Virus record (IMG/VR): IMGVR_UViG_3300032085_000175
Location: 1-35,998 of that record
DNA length: 35,998 nucleotides
DNA from: a virus
Direction: 5' to 3' (one strand)
Part shown: positions 13,188 through 21,706 of the stretch, one piece after another
Position numbering within the stretch: the stretch's first letter is position 1
Layout of the letters: the number at the start of each line of letters is the position of its first letter
Notes under the pieces: generated by a model
What the model saw: the letters and a program-made list of their open reading frames with translations, nothing else
Told to the model about the DNA's origin: nothing
The model's database searches: none
Made by a program: the position numbers and the translations under genes

Positions 13188-13370
13188 ACGCAGGTGATTC
13201 GGTTGGGGGCTGTTTCCACCCACATCTATAACATAAGAATTTTACTTCGACCCTGTATCTACTGTGGTATTTATGCAACAGTATACGACATGCGCTACCC
13301 ACTTAAGTCAACTACAAGAAAAAAGAATCATTGGTAATCAACGACTTATAAAATAATTAAAATAGTTAGG

Positions 13371-13400
13371 TTGACAAACTCATAAATGTATCCCTATAGT
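13371..13400 (+). promoter_or_regulatory. Phage-type promoter for the packaging/structural operon
   Basis: TTGACA (13371-13376), 18-bp spacer ending AATGTATCCC, -10 TATAGT (13395-13400). It shares TGTATCCCTAT with the two minus-strand promoters at 1962-1991 and 5880-5909. Confidence 0.78.
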
Positions 13401-13415
13401 ATAGTAGGAGCTATA

Positions 13416-13500
13416 CTTAAGTATATACTTAAGATCTCAACTTATCATATTATAATACTAGATAGATTAAGAAACTTAAGTTTATACTTAAGTATAGGTA
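13416..13500. promoter_or_regulatory. AT-rich palindromes downstream of the late promoter
   Basis: A perfect 18-bp palindrome CTTAAGTATATACTTAAG at 13416-13433 and a near-perfect one CTTAAGTTTATACTTAAG at 13475-13492. The first contains AAGTATATACTT, starting 18 nt after the -10, exactly as in the primase promoter. They are operator candidates or transcript hairpins. Confidence 0.55.
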
Positions 13501-13538
13501 GTACCAATAGTAGCACTAGCTACGCAAGGTGAAACATT

Positions 13539-13940
13539 ATGAGCGTCCACGATAAGATCCCCTATAGTGAAGTGATAGCCAAGAAGGTTAGAGAAGGTAT
13601 TCGTAGTGGAGTATCTGTTAAAGATATTCTTAGTAGTATTCAGAAGTATCAGAATGCCCCTTCAAGTACAGCTACCTTCTATAAACTATATGGTGAGGAC
13701 ATAGCTGAAGAGAAGGCTTCTATTGTAGGTGCTGTAGGTTCTGTAGTTGTACAGCAAGCATTAGAAGGTGACTTCAAGTCTCAGGAACTATTTCTTCGTA
13801 GTAAGGGTGGTTGGTCACCTACATCTACAGTAAATGAGGTGGATCAAGTTGAAGACCCCGATGTAGATGAGTCAGCTATAGACTCCTTGATGACCTTATT
13901 AGGTAAGACCCGTATAGATGATAACAGCGCAAGTACTTAG
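13539..13940 (+). CDS. Terminase small subunit
   Basis: 133 aa, directly before and overlapping the large subunit. The N-terminal half has a helix-turn-helix-like segment (VREGIRSGVSVKDILSSIQK), then TATFYKLYGEDI and a helical core GAVGSVVVQQALEGDFKSQE that ends FLRSKGGW, a pattern usual in phage TerS proteins. The C terminus is acidic. It is expected to bind the packaging start site and load the large subunit. The assignment rests on position, size and pattern rather than on a strong motif. Confidence 0.72.
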   Translation: MSVHDKIPYSEVIAKKVREGIRSGVSVKDILSSIQKYQNAPSSTATFYKLYGEDIAEEKASIVGAVGSVVVQQALEGDFKSQELFLRSKGGWSPTSTVNEVDQVEDPDVDESAIDSLMTLLGKTRIDDNSAST

Positions 13941-15261
13941 AGATTTACCAGACTCTGATGTAGCTGCACTATTACAAGAACTAGGCCCTAAGAAGACTGA
14001 AGAGTTACAACACAACTGGGAATTTTGGGCTAGACCTGAACAGTTAGAACCAGAAGGTATATGGAATGTTTGGGTTGCACTTGCTGGTCGTGGCTGGGGT
14101 AAGACCCGTGCAGGTTCAGAGTGGGTCAGACACAGAATTAAGAAGGGCGATAAGATCGTCCACTGTGTTGCACCTACTAAAGGTGATGTTCGCAGGGTTA
14201 TGGTTGAGGGTGACTCAGGTCTACTCAATGTCTGTTGGAAGGGTGATAAGACATATAGGGGAAAGCATATCGGATTTCCTACTTGGTCACCTACCAACAA
14301 TACTCTGACATGGGAGAATGGCTCTAAGGCTGTATTCTTCTCCGCTGAAGACCCAGAGAGATTACGTGGGCCACAAGCCTACTCAGCATGGACAGACGAA
14401 CTCTGTGCATGGAGAAATGCCCAAGAAACTTGGGATATGCTACAGTTTGGTTTACGTTTAGGTAAGCGTCCTCAAGTGTTTGTAACGACGACACCTAAGA
14501 CAACCAAACTGATACGCACAATACTAGACGATGATAAGACTACCATTAGCAAAGGGAGTACCTATGATAATGCAGCCAATCTAGCAGATACCTTCTTAGA
14601 TGCAGTAAAGAAGACTTATGAGGGAACAAGGTTAGGTAGACAAGAACTATATGCAGAAATACTTGATGAAGCATCTGGCGCATTATGGAATAGACAACAA
14701 CTTGCTAAGTGTGAGATAGACAAGGATGACGTACCATCTCTTAATAGGGTGGTTGTTTCTATCGATCCAGCTATTACGTCAAATGCAGAAAGTGACATGA
14801 CTGGTATTGTAGTTGCTGGTGTAGATGTCAATGGTATAGCTTACGTCTTAGAAGACCACACAGGTAGATATACTCCTCAACAGTGGGCATCCAAAGCTGT
14901 AGAACTCTATAGAGAACATATGGCTGATAGGATTGTAGCTGAACGAAACCAAGGTGGCGACATGGTTCGTCACACATTACACACAGAAGATGAAACAGTC
15001 CCAGTAAAGCTCGTACATGCATCCAGAGGGAAGATGGCACGGGCTGAACCTGTCTCTGCACTATATGAACAGGATAAGGTTAAACACGTAAGAGGACTTA
15101 ATGATTTAGAAGATCAGATGGTACAGTGGGAACCTCTAGGGTCCATAGGCTCACCAGACCGTCTTGATGCTTTAGTTTGGGCTATAACGGACCTCTCATT
15201 GAATGGCTACGCAAAACCTACGCTTAAATTAGCGTATAGTAGCGCCAAAGGATTAAGGTAA
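13918..15261 (+). CDS. terL: Terminase large subunit
   Basis: 447 aa. The N-terminal ATPase has Walker A ALAGRGWGKTRAG (GRGWGKT at 57-63), Walker B ending WTDE (158-161) and coupling motif VTTTPKTTK (about 189-197). The C-terminal RNase H-like nuclease shows VVVSIDPAI with D283, IVAERNQGGDM and a last acidic motif in DRLDALVWAI. This is the Terminase_6 type shared with gene transfer agents and HK97-like phages. It drives DNA into the procapsid through the portal. It overlaps the small subunit by 23 nt and its stop meets the portal ATG (TAATG). Confidence 0.95.
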   Translation: MITAQVLRDLPDSDVAALLQELGPKKTEELQHNWEFWARPEQLEPEGIWNVWVALAGRGWGKTRAGSEWVRHRIKKGDKIVHCVAPTKGDVRRVMVEGDSGLLNVCWKGDKTYRGKHIGFPTWSPTNNTLTWENGSKAVFFSAEDPERLRGPQAYSAWTDELCAWRNAQETWDMLQFGLRLGKRPQVFVTTTPKTTKLIRTILDDDKTTISKGSTYDNAANLADTFLDAVKKTYEGTRLGRQELYAEILDEASGALWNRQQLAKCEIDKDDVPSLNRVVVSIDPAITSNAESDMTGIVVAGVDVNGIAYVLEDHTGRYTPQQWASKAVELYREHMADRIVAERNQGGDMVRHTLHTEDETVPVKLVHASRGKMARAEPVSALYEQDKVKHVRGLNDLEDQMVQWEPLGSIGSPDRLDALVWAITDLSLNGYAKPTLKLAYSSAKGLR

Positions 15262-16610
15262 TGGTTAAGAAGCTCTCAGAAACAGAGGCCAAGAAGGTAT
15301 TAGGTGTAGCTGGTGATAACACCTACAATGGTCAGATACGGGCTGATGAGTTTCTACCTGAGTTGCGTGGCAAGAAAGCCATACGCAAGTACCGTGAGAT
15401 GAGAGATAACGACAGTACTATTGGTGCTGTCATGTATGCTACAGAACAAGTCCTTCGTGACGTAGATTTAAAGGTGATGCCAGCCAATGATAGTACAGAA
15501 GCTAAAGAAGAAGCTGAGTTCGTTAAGTCTGTACTTGATGATATGGACCATACCCTTGATGACCATATTGCTGAGTCCTTATCGAATTTGTCGTATGGCT
15601 TTGCTTGGTTTGAGGTCATCTATAAAAGACGTAATGGCCCTACTGAAAGAAGTGATAAGAAGCGTTCTAAGTACTCTGATGGCCGTATGGGTGTACGCAA
15701 GATTGCTATTCGTGCGCCTTGGACAATCTCTAGGTTTGATGTAGATCAACAGACTGGTGATGTCAAAGGTATTTATCAGGACGGGTCGAGCTATAACAAC
15801 TCTAATTATATACCTACTCGCAAAAGTCTGTACTACCGCACGACAACGATTAATGGTGATCCTGCTGGTAGGTCTATTCTTCGTAATGCTTATACTTCTT
15901 ATGAGTATGTCAACAACCTACAGTCTATTGAGGCTATAGCAGTTGAGAGGGAACTTGCTGGTATCCCTGTTGCTCGTATTCCTGCTGAGTACTTGTCAGG
16001 GGATGCAACAGCCGCACAATCTGGATTTGTCAATAACCTGCAATCTATTCTCAGGGATGTCAAGTTCAATGAGCAGGGATACATTATTCTGCCTTCCGAC
16101 ACCTATCCCGATAAAGACGGAGCGCCTACCAACCAGAAACTGGTAGATGTTGAGCTTATGTCTTCTAGTGGTAGTCGTAATATAGAGATAGATACTATCG
16201 TAAGGCGTTACCAGCATGATATTGCTCGTAGTGTTCTTTCTGAGTTTCTTATGCTTGGTGGTGGCTCTACTGGCTCTTATGCCCTCTCCAAGAGTAAGAC
16301 AGACCTGTTCCTTCGTGCATTAGAGAGTTATATCCAAGCTATTGTTGATGTCCTTAACAAACAGCTTGTCGAGCGCCTCTGGGAGTTGAACGGTCTGAAC
16401 TATGACCTGATGCCAACTATTGTAGCTGGTGATGTAGCTCCACATGATCTACGTGAGATTGCAGCATTCCTACGGAACCTGAATGGCGCAGACATCAACG
16501 TAAGTGATCATCCAGAGGTTATACAGGATCTGATGGATATAGCTGAACTAAGATATGATGCAGATGCCAAGCCTGTAACACAAGAGGAGCCAGAAGATGC
16601 CCAGTCTTAA
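15261..16610 (+). CDS. Portal protein
   Basis: 449 aa, immediately after the terminase. Features of the DUF935-like/gp29-like portal group are seen: YGFAWFEVIYKRR (about 112-124), the IRAPWTISRFDVD segment, GRSILRNAYTSYEYVNNLQS with VERELAGIPVARIPAEYL, and the C-terminal clip-like region rich in charged helices. It forms the dodecameric ring at the capsid vertex. The start overlaps the terminase stop by one base, and the end overlaps the next gene by 14 nt. Confidence 0.88.
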   Translation: MVKKLSETEAKKVLGVAGDNTYNGQIRADEFLPELRGKKAIRKYREMRDNDSTIGAVMYATEQVLRDVDLKVMPANDSTEAKEEAEFVKSVLDDMDHTLDDHIAESLSNLSYGFAWFEVIYKRRNGPTERSDKKRSKYSDGRMGVRKIAIRAPWTISRFDVDQQTGDVKGIYQDGSSYNNSNYIPTRKSLYYRTTTINGDPAGRSILRNAYTSYEYVNNLQSIEAIAVERELAGIPVARIPAEYLSGDATAAQSGFVNNLQSILRDVKFNEQGYIILPSDTYPDKDGAPTNQKLVDVELMSSSGSRNIEIDTIVRRYQHDIARSVLSEFLMLGGGSTGSYALSKSKTDLFLRALESYIQAIVDVLNKQLVERLWELNGLNYDLMPTIVAGDVAPHDLREIAAFLRNLNGADINVSDHPEVIQDLMDIAELRYDADAKPVTQEEPEDAQS

Positions 16611-16968
16611 TAACAGAGTTTTTGACAATGGGCTATCTGTACTTGACACTGAAGCCTCTCGTATAGACCTAACCTCTCAGGAAGCTACATCATACACTGA
16701 GGCTACTTCTACTTATACATTAGGTAACTCCACATCACTTTCCATTGCTGCCCCTTCTGACAGATCAGGTGGTGGTCGTGAAGTTATAGTTGCAGCTATC
16801 TCAGATGGCTCAGTGACAGGTAACGGTACAGCTACTCACTACGCTATCGTAGACGTATCTAACACTAGACTATTAGCCACAGGGTCTTTGACAGCTAGTC
16901 AGGTTGTCGCATCAGGTAACACATTCTCTTTAGGGTCATTTACTATCGGTATCCCTGATCCTGCATAA
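16597..16968 (+). CDS. Hypothetical structural-module protein, 123 aa
   Basis: Thr/Ser-rich and beta-like throughout: TYTLGNSTSLSIAAPSDRSG, then SDGSVTGNGTATHYAIVDVS and GNTFSLGSFTIGIPDPA. It starts inside the portal 3' end. The composition fits a small virion or decoration protein, but no family is recognised. Its proximity to the repeat-bearing protein downstream suggests they may act together on the capsid. Confidence 0.75.
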   Translation: MPSLNNRVFDNGLSVLDTEASRIDLTSQEATSYTEATSTYTLGNSTSLSIAAPSDRSGGGREVIVAAISDGSVTGNGTATHYAIVDVSNTRLLATGSLTASQVVASGNTFSLGSFTIGIPDPA

Positions 16969-16983
16969 TAGAGGTCATGCAAA

Positions 16984-18321
16984 ATGACAAGCAGGGTACT
17001 ACAGGAAAACACTGACTTAATACTCACCCAGTCAAGTGAACCGTTAATTAATGACAACTTTATTGGTGCTGATGGATTTAGCACTGGTAACCCCCAACTA
17101 GCCACAACAACCTTAGCTCAGACACACACTCTAACATCTGTAGCTATAGTTACCCAAGACCCTGTAGTTTCATCTACAGCCATAGCTCAAGAACATAGCT
17201 TAACGGCACTAGGGTTTAACACAGGCACCCCTGTAGCCAACCAGACTACTCTAGCACAGGAACATAGCCTTACCGCATCAGCTATACTTACAGGTTTCCC
17301 TGCTGTAGCTGATGCAACGATGGTAGAGGGGGAGAACTTTGCTCCACCTTCTTTCATCACTGGCACACCCTCTGTAGGTTCTCCCACACTTACTCAAGAC
17401 TACACATTAACCTCCAGCAATATTCTCACTGGAATGCCAGAAGTAGAAGATGCTGTAGATCCAACAGAAGCAATACTTGCACAAGAGATACAGGAACTAG
17501 AAAATATGTTTGGTGGGTGGCAGAGAAGAACTTACGAAGTGCCTGATGGACGATTAGTCCAAGGTGAACGTGAGATCCAAGCTACCTACGGTGATTATGT
17601 TTCTATTGATAAGAAAGCCAAGTCCCTAATTAAGTTTGGTAAGTCTGCTTCACTATCTGTAAACTCTTTTGAGACTATCTGGACTGTCGGTGGACATGAA
17701 GTATATGTGTCAGATAACACCATAGCATATGTATCATCCTCTAATGCCCTAGATGTTCAAGAGGTAACTATTGAGGGTCATACGGTAACTGGTACAGGCT
17801 TTGATCAAGAGTTTACCTTTGTAACTCAGAATGTAACTCTAAATGGTCAAACTCCTGTAGCATTAGACACACCACTAGCTCGTACATCCCGCATGTATAA
17901 TAACAACGGGCAAGAGTTAGTAGGTAGGATTGTAGTTTATGAGAATACTACTGTTGTTGGGGGAGTACCTTCAGATGCAACTAAAATACATTTAGATATT
18001 CCTGCTGGTTTCCAGTCATCATTTAAGGCAGCTACGACTTTCAGTAAAGAAGACTACTACTTAATTACAGGTGCCTATGGTGCTGTGAGTTTAAAGCAGT
18101 CTGCCGCTGTAGACTTCTATATAGAAATAAGAGATGCTGGTAAGACCTTTAGACAGTCAGCTTTATTTACAGCATCTTCCGCTGGTGGTGCTTTTAATAT
18201 CGAACTTGATCCTTGCATAATAGTTCCTAAGAACGCTGATGTAAGAATAACATGTGAAACATCCTCAAATAACGCTGTAGCATTCGGTGTATTTAGAGGT
18301 TACTTAGCTAAGGTAGTATAA
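16984..18321 (+). CDS. Repeat-bearing virion protein, possible head fibre
   Basis: 445 aa. Residues about 20-155 contain five imperfect repeats of about 22-24 residues, typified by LAQEHSLTASAILTGFPAV (others: IAQEHSLTALGFNTGTPV, LTQDYTLTSSNILTGMPEV). A short charged helix (ILAQEIQELENMFGGW) links to a beta-rich C-terminal domain with TIEGHTVTGTGFD and NADVRITCETSSNNAVAFGV, resembling virion structural proteins of marine phages. Between portal and protease, such a gene commonly encodes a capsid-associated or decoration protein. A head fibre is an inference from the stalk-plus-head layout. Confidence 0.7.
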   Translation: MTSRVLQENTDLILTQSSEPLINDNFIGADGFSTGNPQLATTTLAQTHTLTSVAIVTQDPVVSSTAIAQEHSLTALGFNTGTPVANQTTLAQEHSLTASAILTGFPAVADATMVEGENFAPPSFITGTPSVGSPTLTQDYTLTSSNILTGMPEVEDAVDPTEAILAQEIQELENMFGGWQRRTYEVPDGRLVQGEREIQATYGDYVSIDKKAKSLIKFGKSASLSVNSFETIWTVGGHEVYVSDNTIAYVSSSNALDVQEVTIEGHTVTGTGFDQEFTFVTQNVTLNGQTPVALDTPLARTSRMYNNNGQELVGRIVVYENTTVVGGVPSDATKIHLDIPAGFQSSFKAATTFSKEDYYLITGAYGAVSLKQSAAVDFYIEIRDAGKTFRQSALFTASSAGGAFNIELDPCIIVPKNADVRITCETSSNNAVAFGVFRGYLAKVV

Positions 18322-19517
18322 TGCCCAAAGTTGCACTACAAAATAAAATGAAAGAGCATAACAAGAAGTCTAAGTATAAAGTGACTATGCGTATGCTTGA
18401 GCAGGTATATGATAGAGGTGTAGGTGCCTACCGTACAAACCCTCAGTCAGTACGTCCTAATGTGACTGGTCCTGAGCAATGGGCTATGGCTAGGGTTAAT
18501 AGTTTTCTTAAGATTGTCACTGGCTCTAAGAAAGCTACACACGACAAAGATCTACTGCCAGCTTCTCATCCATCTAGCAGCAAGAAGTCAATATCTAAAG
18601 CTAAACTAGCTAATGATGTATTCTCTACTGAGATGGAAGCTAGAGCTAGAAGCATGGACATGGGTTGTGAAGGTAAGATCCACGTACATGAAGATGGCAT
18701 AGGACAGGCGGTGTACATGCCCTGTGGTAGCCATGAGGAGTACCTAGCTTATTACTCCCGTGATGAGGTAGCTGAAGAACCCCAAGAAGAGCCATCAGTG
18801 AACCGCTTAGACGCTCTCAGAGCTATCGTACAGGAAGTGATGAAGGAAGAGTTCACTAAGGCTGAGTACCAAGGTGAGAAAGTAACTTTAAACAAGCCTC
18901 GCCGTATTCAAGGTGGCAATAAGAAGTTTGAAGTATTCGTGCAAGATGGTGATAAAGTAAAGAGAGTTGCCTTTGGAGATCCTAACATGGAGATCCGTCG
19001 AGATGACCCTAAAGCCAGAGCTAATTTCCGCTCCCGCCATTCTTGCGATACCAAGAAAGATAAGACTACAGCAGGTTACTGGTCTTGTCGTATGTGGGAA
19101 GGTGGAACATCAGTGTCCGAACTTACTAAAAGTGTTGAAGGTCAAATCCTCAAGGCAGATGACGAACAGCGTCTAGTCTATGGGTGGGCCTCAGTCGTTA
19201 CTGAGAAAGGTGAGCCAGTGGTTGACCGTCAAGGTGACGTAATAGAACCTGACACACTCGTTAAGGCTGTTAATGGCTTTATGGAGCATATTCGTGTCGG
19301 TAAACAGATGCACATGGGGGATCAGATTGGAGCAGTTATCCACTCTATGCCTATCACTAAAGAGATAGGTGAATCCCTTGGCATTCAGAGTGACCGTGAA
19401 GGCTGGATTGTAGCTTTCAAAGTCTATGACGATAATGTCTGGGCGAAGGTTAAGTCTGGTGAACTTGCGGCCTTCTCTATTGGGGGTCGTGCAATCAAGG
19501 AGGACTATAGTGCCTAA
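18321..19517 (+). CDS. Multi-domain prohead protease (XkdF-like C-terminal domain)
   Basis: 398 aa in three parts. About 20-65: VRPNVTGPEQWAMARVNSFL, a DUF5824-like segment. About 184-259: EKVTLNKPRRIQGGNKKFEV to GYWSCRMW, a small cysteine-bearing domain common in marine phages, function unknown. About 275-395: a protease domain of XkdF/S78-type (LVYGWASVV, DRQGDVI, HMGDQIGAVIHSM with candidate catalytic His, and ELAAFSIGGRA with candidate Ser). It would cleave the scaffold and mature the head. The VSLVDRPAN-type ending usual for this family is missing here and found in the next frame. Confidence 0.8.
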   Translation: MPKVALQNKMKEHNKKSKYKVTMRMLEQVYDRGVGAYRTNPQSVRPNVTGPEQWAMARVNSFLKIVTGSKKATHDKDLLPASHPSSSKKSISKAKLANDVFSTEMEARARSMDMGCEGKIHVHEDGIGQAVYMPCGSHEEYLAYYSRDEVAEEPQEEPSVNRLDALRAIVQEVMKEEFTKAEYQGEKVTLNKPRRIQGGNKKFEVFVQDGDKVKRVAFGDPNMEIRRDDPKARANFRSRHSCDTKKDKTTAGYWSCRMWEGGTSVSELTKSVEGQILKADDEQRLVYGWASVVTEKGEPVVDRQGDVIEPDTLVKAVNGFMEHIRVGKQMHMGDQIGAVIHSMPITKEIGESLGIQSDREGWIVAFKVYDDNVWAKVKSGELAAFSIGGRAIKEDYSA

Positions 19518-20316
19518 CCTTTTAAAACAGCTTGAACTGGAAGAGTTGTCTTTGGTGGATCGTCCAGCAAATGCACAGGCAATAGTCTCCTTGTACAAGC
19601 GTGATAACTCCAATGGAGAACCTATGGAACATGAAGTAACAGAAAAAATGTCTGACGATCTGAAGGCCAAACTGAAGCCATACATGGATAAAGGTATGTC
19701 TGAAGAAGAAGCCATGAAGATGTACAACATGGACATGAAGAAAGCTGATGATGCAACCGCTGAAGAGCTTGAGATCGAAACACTTAAGGCTTCTGAAGTT
19801 GCTCTTAAGGAAGAGAACGAGCGTCTTCGTAAGTCTCTCATCGAAAACGGTTATGTCATTAAAGCTGATGTAATTGAGAAGAAAGCTGAACCTGAGTATG
19901 TAGAGTATGATGGTGAGCAAATCAACAAAGCTGACATCCCTGCGCCAATCCTTAAGGCTCTGGAAGAAGCTGAAGTTGCTAAGGCAGATGCTGAACTGAC
20001 TAAACGTGCAGAAGAAGCTCTACCTAACTTCAACATCGACGTAGCTAAAACGCTTATTGCTAAGTTCGATACAGATGAAGCAGTTATGGAAGCTCTGAAG
20101 GGTGCTGATGCAGTATTCGGAGAGTCTATGGAAGAATTTGGTAAGTCTGATGCTGATGGCAACTTCGCTACAGCACAGGACAAGCTGGATGCCCTCGTTA
20201 AGTCTTATATGGACGAAAACAAAATCAAGAAGAGCCAATATGCTGTAGCTTATGCCGCAGTTGCTAAGACCGATGAAGGTAAAGCTCTTATCAACAAATC
20301 CTATAAAGGAGAATAA
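19510..20316 (+). CDS. Capsid scaffold-like protein, GTG start
   Basis: 268 aa. I chose GTG 19510 because a strong AAGGAGG lies 7 nt upstream and the start sits inside the last codons of the protease gene. An earlier in-frame ATG (19426) would bury 28 codons in the protease. The first residues LEELSLVDRPANAQAIVSLY are the usual tail of an XkdF-like protease. The rest is acidic and helical with coiled-coil segments (EELEIETLKASEVALKEENE), ending with GKALINKSYKGE. It is likely the assembly scaffold, removed by the protease. Confidence 0.75.
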   Translation: MPNLLKQLELEELSLVDRPANAQAIVSLYKRDNSNGEPMEHEVTEKMSDDLKAKLKPYMDKGMSEEEAMKMYNMDMKKADDATAEELEIETLKASEVALKEENERLRKSLIENGYVIKADVIEKKAEPEYVEYDGEQINKADIPAPILKALEEAEVAKADAELTKRAEEALPNFNIDVAKTLIAKFDTDEAVMEALKGADAVFGESMEEFGKSDADGNFATAQDKLDALVKSYMDENKIKKSQYAVAYAAVAKTDEGKALINKSYKGE

Positions 20317-20318
20317 AT

Positions 20319-20690
20319 ATGGCTGTAATGCAGTCCCGTGATACACGGTCTTTTGTTGCTGGTGAAAGCCTCACCGCAGCACAATTTAAATTCGTTACTC
20401 TAGAGAGTGACGGTCAAGTAGATCTAGCAGATTCTGCTGGTGAAAATTGCATTGGTGTTCTGTTGAATAACCCTGCCGCTGCCGCCGCTGCAACTGTAGC
20501 AGTCTCAGGTAAGGTTATGGTAACTTCTGGTGGTACTATTGCCGCTGGTGCAGCCGTTGCAACTGATGCTTCTGGTGACGCAGTTACCGCAGCTTCAACA
20601 AATATCATCATGGGTTACGCTTTGGAAGCAGCAGTTGACGGTCAAGTTATGGCTATCGAGTTGATCCAAGGTGGCAACGCTGCTGCTTAA
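20319..20690 (+). CDS. Head decoration/cement protein (DUF2190-like)
   Basis: 123 aa, directly before the major capsid protein. Beta-rich and small-residue-rich: FVAGESLTAAQFKFVTLESD, then GVLLNNPAAAAAATVAVSGK and GGTIAAGAAVATDASGDAV. The DUF2190 capsid cement proteins have this layout (GxxxxGxPV-like turns and an alanine-rich middle). It would bind the outer capsid and stabilise it against internal pressure. It begins 3 nt after the scaffold stop, using GGAGAATAAAT. Confidence 0.8.
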   Translation: MAVMQSRDTRSFVAGESLTAAQFKFVTLESDGQVDLADSAGENCIGVLLNNPAAAAAATVAVSGKVMVTSGGTIAAGAAVATDASGDAVTAASTNIIMGYALEAAVDGQVMAIELIQGGNAAA

Positions 20691-20711
20691 TTGCAAGAAA
20701 GGAATAATTAA

Positions 20712-21698
20712 ATGCCCTTGCTAACTCCATCCTCAGTGCATATTGACCAGCCGCTGACTAACCTCACGCTGGCTTATGCACAATCACAAGAGAACTTTGT
20801 CGCTGATAAGGTTTTCCCAACTGTCGGCGTTTCAAAACAATCTGACAAATACTACATCTATGACCGTGCGAATATGAACCGTACTGGTGATGTAGCTAAA
20901 TTGGCCCCACGTACAGAAGTAAACCGTATCGGTATGACTATCTCAAACAGCAGCTACTTCGCTGACGTTTATGGTCTTGGTATGGACTTCGATGAGCAAA
21001 CTTTGGCTAACGAAGATGCTATGTTGGACATCCGTTCTGCTGGTGCTGAAACCTTGGCGATGCGTCTGATGATCCATCGTGAAGAGCAGTTTGCAACCAA
21101 CTTCTTCTCAACAGGAGTTTGGGGAACAGACAACACATTGTCAGGCACTTCACAGTGGTCAGACTACACAAACTCAACACCAATCCAAGATGTAACTGCT
21201 GCTCGTCGTGTAGTACAGTTGGCTTCTGGTGGCTTCAAGCCAAACACAATGGTTGTTGGTAAAGAAGTACGTGACAAGCTGATCAACCACCCAGACATTC
21301 TGGCACGTTTGAACGGTGGCGCAACTGTAACTAACACAGCTTTAATCACAGATGCTAAGTTGGCTGAAATCTTTGAGGTAGAGAACTTCTACGTCATGGA
21401 AGCTGTCAAGAACTCATCAGTAGAAGGTGTTGCAGAAAGCAATGCGTTTATCGGTGGTAAAAATGCTCTGTTGGCTCACACACCAAATAATGCTGGTCTT
21501 ATGTCACCAGCGGCTGGTTTGACCTTCGCTTGGAATAACCTAGAAGGTGTGAACAATTTGGGTATCACTGTTGAGTCATTCTCAGATGATGCTCTGAAGC
21601 GTCAGCAAATCGCTGAGATGATCCAAGTTAAAATGTCTTACGATATGAAAGTCGTAGGCGCTGACTTGGGTTACCTCTTCGCTGCTGCTGTAGCTTAA
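20712..21698 (+). CDS. Major capsid protein (HK97 fold)
   Basis: 328 aa. Typical of gpE/GTA-like capsid proteins: SQENFVADKVFPTVGVSKQS near the N terminus, GLGMDFDEQTLANEDAMLDI in the spine helix region, LMIHREEQFATNFFSTGVWG, GGFKPNTMVVGKEVRDKLIN (A-domain) and a C-terminal IAEMIQVKMSYDMKVVGADL. There is no long N-terminal delta domain, consistent with a separate scaffold. The ribosome binding site is AAAGGAATAA. A stem-loop follows the gene. Confidence 0.93.
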   Translation: MPLLTPSSVHIDQPLTNLTLAYAQSQENFVADKVFPTVGVSKQSDKYYIYDRANMNRTGDVAKLAPRTEVNRIGMTISNSSYFADVYGLGMDFDEQTLANEDAMLDIRSAGAETLAMRLMIHREEQFATNFFSTGVWGTDNTLSGTSQWSDYTNSTPIQDVTAARRVVQLASGGFKPNTMVVGKEVRDKLINHPDILARLNGGATVTNTALITDAKLAEIFEVENFYVMEAVKNSSVEGVAESNAFIGGKNALLAHTPNNAGLMSPAAGLTFAWNNLEGVNNLGITVESFSDDALKRQQIAEMIQVKMSYDMKVVGADLGYLFAAAVA

Positions 21699-21706
21699 TT
21701 TACATT

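Larger units (their letters stand above)
10199..13330. other. GANTC island
   Basis: Hand count gives about 56 GANTC sites here against about 12 expected by chance (one per 256 bp), or about 18 per kb. The first 10.2 kb of the window holds 13 (about 40 expected) and the right arm about 30 in 22.6 kb (about 88 expected). Sites occur in non-coding DNA and in all reading frames of the five genes inside, so protein coding does not explain them. GANTC is the target of the alphaproteobacterial methylase CcrM (and of HinfI). GATC shows no comparable clustering in the same region. Confidence 0.8.
12807..13538. other. Control region before the packaging operon, no supported gene
   Basis: 732 bp. It contains a terminator (12845-12880), three TTATCAATA repeats with an AT-rich stretch (12960-13083), an interrupted inverted repeat GTCAACCCCAG / CTGGGGGGTTGAC (13095-13105 and 13151-13163), two promoters (13159-13187 and 13371-13400), AT palindromes (13416-13500) and the terminase ribosome binding site (AAGGTGAA). 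No cos-like site could be recognised. Confidence 0.65.

Noticed and set aside
13188-13370. Possible cos or pac site before the terminase
   Set aside because: No recognisable inverted repeat array or known cos-like sequence could be identified by eye.
19426-19509. Longer ATG start for the scaffold-like gene
   Set aside because: Would overlap the protease gene by 92 bases with no ribosome binding site, while the GTG at 19510 has AAGGAGG at good distance.
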